The position numbers and the translations under genes are program-made. Shown in pieces: positions 12,433 to 14,168 of a DNA stretch of 14,168 nucleotides. Below the pieces are notes generated by a model. It did no database searches, was not told the DNA's origin, and saw only the letters and a list, made by a program, of their open reading frames with translations. The DNA is taken from NCBI GenBank assembly GCA_002499455.1, contig DALN01000014.1, positions 2,130-16,297 of the forward strand. The letters are read 5' to 3'. This DNA is from Methanoculleus sp. UBA77 (GTDB lineage: Archaea > Halobacteriota > Methanomicrobia > Methanomicrobiales > Methanoculleaceae). Numbering within the stretch: position 1 is the stretch's first letter; every line of letters starts with the position of its first letter.

Positions 12433-14168
12433 ATGGCTGTACGATACCTACTCGGGAATGAGGGCATCGCTCACGCGTGTCTCGAGGCAAACATCGATTT
12501 TGCCAGCGGCTACCCGGGAACGCCGTCCTCCGAAGTGATCGACATCCTCCGGGTGCAGGAAGAGCGGCCCTTCACCGTGGAGTGGTCCACGAACGAGAAG
12601 GTCGCCTTCGAGAACGCCCTCGCCGCCGCCTGGTGCGGGGTGCGCGCACTCTGCACCATGAAGCATGTCGGGCTGAACGTGGCGGCCGACCCCCTGATGA
12701 CGAGCGCATACACCGGGGTGACCGGCGGGTTCGTCATCCTCTGCGCAGACGACCCCTTCGCGCACAGTTCCCAGAACGAACAGGATACCCGGCGCTATGC
12801 CCACTTTGCGAAGATCCCCTGCCTCGACCCCTCATCGGTCCAGGAGGCGCACGACATGCTGCGGGACGCCTTCGCCCTCTCCGAGGAGTTCGGCCTCCCC
12901 GTCATCTTCCGGCCAACGACCCGGATCTGCCACTCAAAGGGCGACGTCGACCTCGGGGAGATCGGCACCGAGCACCGGACCGCCGTCTTCCACCGCGACC
13001 CACGACAGTATGTCGTCATCCCCGCGCACACGAGGGTATTGCACAAGAAACTGAACGAGAAGCAGCAGGCGCTGAAAGAACGGCTGGTCGAGCTCGGCTA
13101 CAACCGCCACACGATCCGCGGCACGACCGCCGTCATCACGAGCGGCGTCGCGGCCGCCTACGTCCAGGAGGTGCTCCCCGATGACGTCTCGCTCGCGATC
13201 GTCGGCGCCTACCCCATCGAAGAGGGGTGGCTCCGCGCCTTCGTCGACCGGCACGAGAAGGTCCTGGTCGTCGAGGAGCTCGCCCCGGTCGTCGAGGAGG
13301 CCGTCCGCCAGGTGGCGACCCGGACGGAGGTCCTCGGCAAGATGACCGGCACGGTGCCGCACGAAGGGGAGTTCAACCCGGCGACCGTCTCTGCCATCCT
13401 CGAACGAGCAGGCATCGCTCCCACCGTGACCTTCCCGGCACCCGCCCCGGTCCAGGGCGTGCCGCCCCGCCCGCCGATCCTCTGCGCCGGGTGCATGCAC
13501 CGGCCGACGTTCTACGCGATGCGGAAGGTCTTCCGCGACGGCATCTTCCCGAGCGACATCGGGTGCTACACCCTCGGCCTCCAGCTCGGCGCGGTGGACA
13601 CCACCATCTGCATGGGCGCCTCGATCACCGTCGGGAGCGGCATCGCCCGGTCGGGCGAGGAGCACCCGGTGGTCTGCACCATCGGCGACTCGACATTCCT
13701 CCACACGGGAATGCCGGGACTCTTAAACGCCGTCTACAACGGCGCCGATATGGTCGTCGTCATCCTCGACAACCGGATCACCGCCATGACCGGCCACCAG
13801 CCGAACCCCAACACCGGACTGACCGCCACCGGGGAGGAGAGCACCCCGATATCGCTCGACGCGATCTGCCGGGCGTGCGGGGTCTCGTGGGTCGAGACGG
13901 TCGACCCCTACGATCTCCCGGTCCTCCTCGACACGTTCAGGAAGGCAAAGGAGCGTAAAGGCGTCCGGGTCATCATCGCAAAACAGCCCTGCGTCATCAC
14001 CGCACGGAAGAGCGGGATCAAGCGCAAGGTCTACGCGGTCGACCTGGAGCAGTGTACCGGCTGCGGGGTCTGCCGGTCGTTCGGCTGCCCGGCGATAGCG
14101 TTTGCCGGGAAGAACGCGACGATCACCGAGCTCTGCGCCGGGTGCGGCGTCTGCGCGGACATCTGTCC
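12433..14168 (+). CDS. iorA: Indolepyruvate:ferredoxin oxidoreductase, alpha subunit (3' end beyond window)
   Basis: This cytoplasmic thiamine-diphosphate enzyme oxidises aryl pyruvates (from Trp, Tyr, Phe) with CoA to aryl-acetyl-CoA, reducing ferredoxin; in methanogens it may also run the other way for amino-acid synthesis. The 578 codons present cover most of the protein. The N-terminal pyrimidine-binding domain contains GYPGTPSSEV (26-35) and EWSTNEKVAFENALAAA (50-66). The ThDP domain has CAGCMHRPTF (351-360) and GDSTF (418-422) leading to ILDN (444-447), the GDG-N cofactor motif. The tail has ferredoxin-like cysteines C541, C544, C547, C552 and then C568, C571, C574, C578, where the window ends. 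IorB is probably just downstream, but that is not visible. The ATG at 12433 matches the family start (VRYLLGNEGIAHA). Confidence 0.95.
   Translation, partial: MAVRYLLGNEGIAHACLEANIDFASGYPGTPSSEVIDILRVQEERPFTVEWSTNEKVAFENALAAAWCGVRALCTMKHVGLNVAADPLMTSAYTGVTGGFVILCADDPFAHSSQNEQDTRRYAHFAKIPCLDPSSVQEAHDMLRDAFALSEEFGLPVIFRPTTRICHSKGDVDLGEIGTEHRTAVFHRDPRQYVVIPAHTRVLHKKLNEKQQALKERLVELGYNRHTIRGTTAVITSGVAAAYVQEVLPDDVSLAIVGAYPIEEGWLRAFVDRHEKVLVVEELAPVVEEAVRQVATRTEVLGKMTGTVPHEGEFNPATVSAILERAGIAPTVTFPAPAPVQGVPPRPPILCAGCMHRPTFYAMRKVFRDGIFPSDIGCYTLGLQLGAVDTTICMGASITVGSGIARSGEEHPVVCTIGDSTFLHTGMPGLLNAVYNGADMVVVILDNRITAMTGHQPNPNTGLTATGEESTPISLDAICRACGVSWVETVDPYDLPVLLDTFRKAKERKGVRVIIAKQPCVITARKSGIKRKVYAVDLEQCTGCGVCRSFGCPAIAFAGKNATITELCAGCGVCADIC

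Noticed and set aside
12180..12461. Small open frame reading across tRNA-Ile copy 2
   Set aside because: It contains the antisense of the tRNA and runs past the iorA start codon. No ribosome binding site or domain is seen.
1..14168. CRISPR arrays, insertion sequences, phage or defence genes
   Set aside because: I looked for spaced direct repeats, transposase motifs and nuclease/toxin signatures on both strands and found none.

Overview
This is an ordinary-looking stretch of a GC-rich (roughly 60-65 %) euryarchaeal chromosome. It most resembles a methanogen of the order Methanomicrobiales, near Methanoculleus; that placement is inferred from gene content and protein style, with no database check. 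Archaeal marks are the e-MtaB/CDKAL1-type methylthiotransferase with a C-terminal TRAM-like tail, tRNA genes without an encoded CCA end, several genes that seem leaderless with an A/T-rich TATA-like box about 25-30 nt upstream of the start codon, a winged-helix/PAS/GAF regulator of the kind common in methanogens, and an indolepyruvate:ferredoxin oxidoreductase alpha subunit.

Layout. At the left edge is the 5' end of an aspartate dehydrogenase-like gene on the minus strand, divergent from a tRNA methylthiotransferase gene (235-1449). A metal-uptake block follows on the plus strand: a short DtxR/MntR-type regulator (1493-1933), then a binding lipoprotein, ATPase and permease of the Zn/Mn family (2000-4479, with tight overlaps), then a conserved-looking hypothetical protein (4530-5054) ending in a T-rich terminator. 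A small two-helix membrane protein (5165-5617, minus) is divergent from seryl-tRNA synthetase (5779-7056, plus). serS converges on a wHTH-PAS-GAF-PAS regulator (7106-8644, minus). Upstream of that regulator on the same strand is a two-gene ABC-2 exporter operon (ATPase 9475-10407, permease 8777-9478). Divergent from the exporter is a deviant NCS2-type permease (10643-11920, plus). Two identical tRNA-Ile(GAU) genes lie on the minus strand (11967-12039 and 12253-12325). The window ends inside iorA (12433 onward, plus).

How the genes may work together. The clearest functional unit is the regulator plus metal ABC transporter. The regulator lacks several canonical DtxR/MntR metal ligands but has a cysteine-rich tail, so it may sense metal in a different way, and the transporter promoter carries a possible operator. 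The other genes look like independent housekeeping or transport units. I see no CRISPR array, insertion sequence, phage gene, toxin-antitoxin pair or defence island. The most useful second looks are the altered metal site of the regulator, the NCS2 permease without either usual substrate-binding glutamate, the kinase-less sensor-regulator, the duplicated tRNA-Ile genes with a structured spacer, and a few unexplained inverted repeats in promoter regions.
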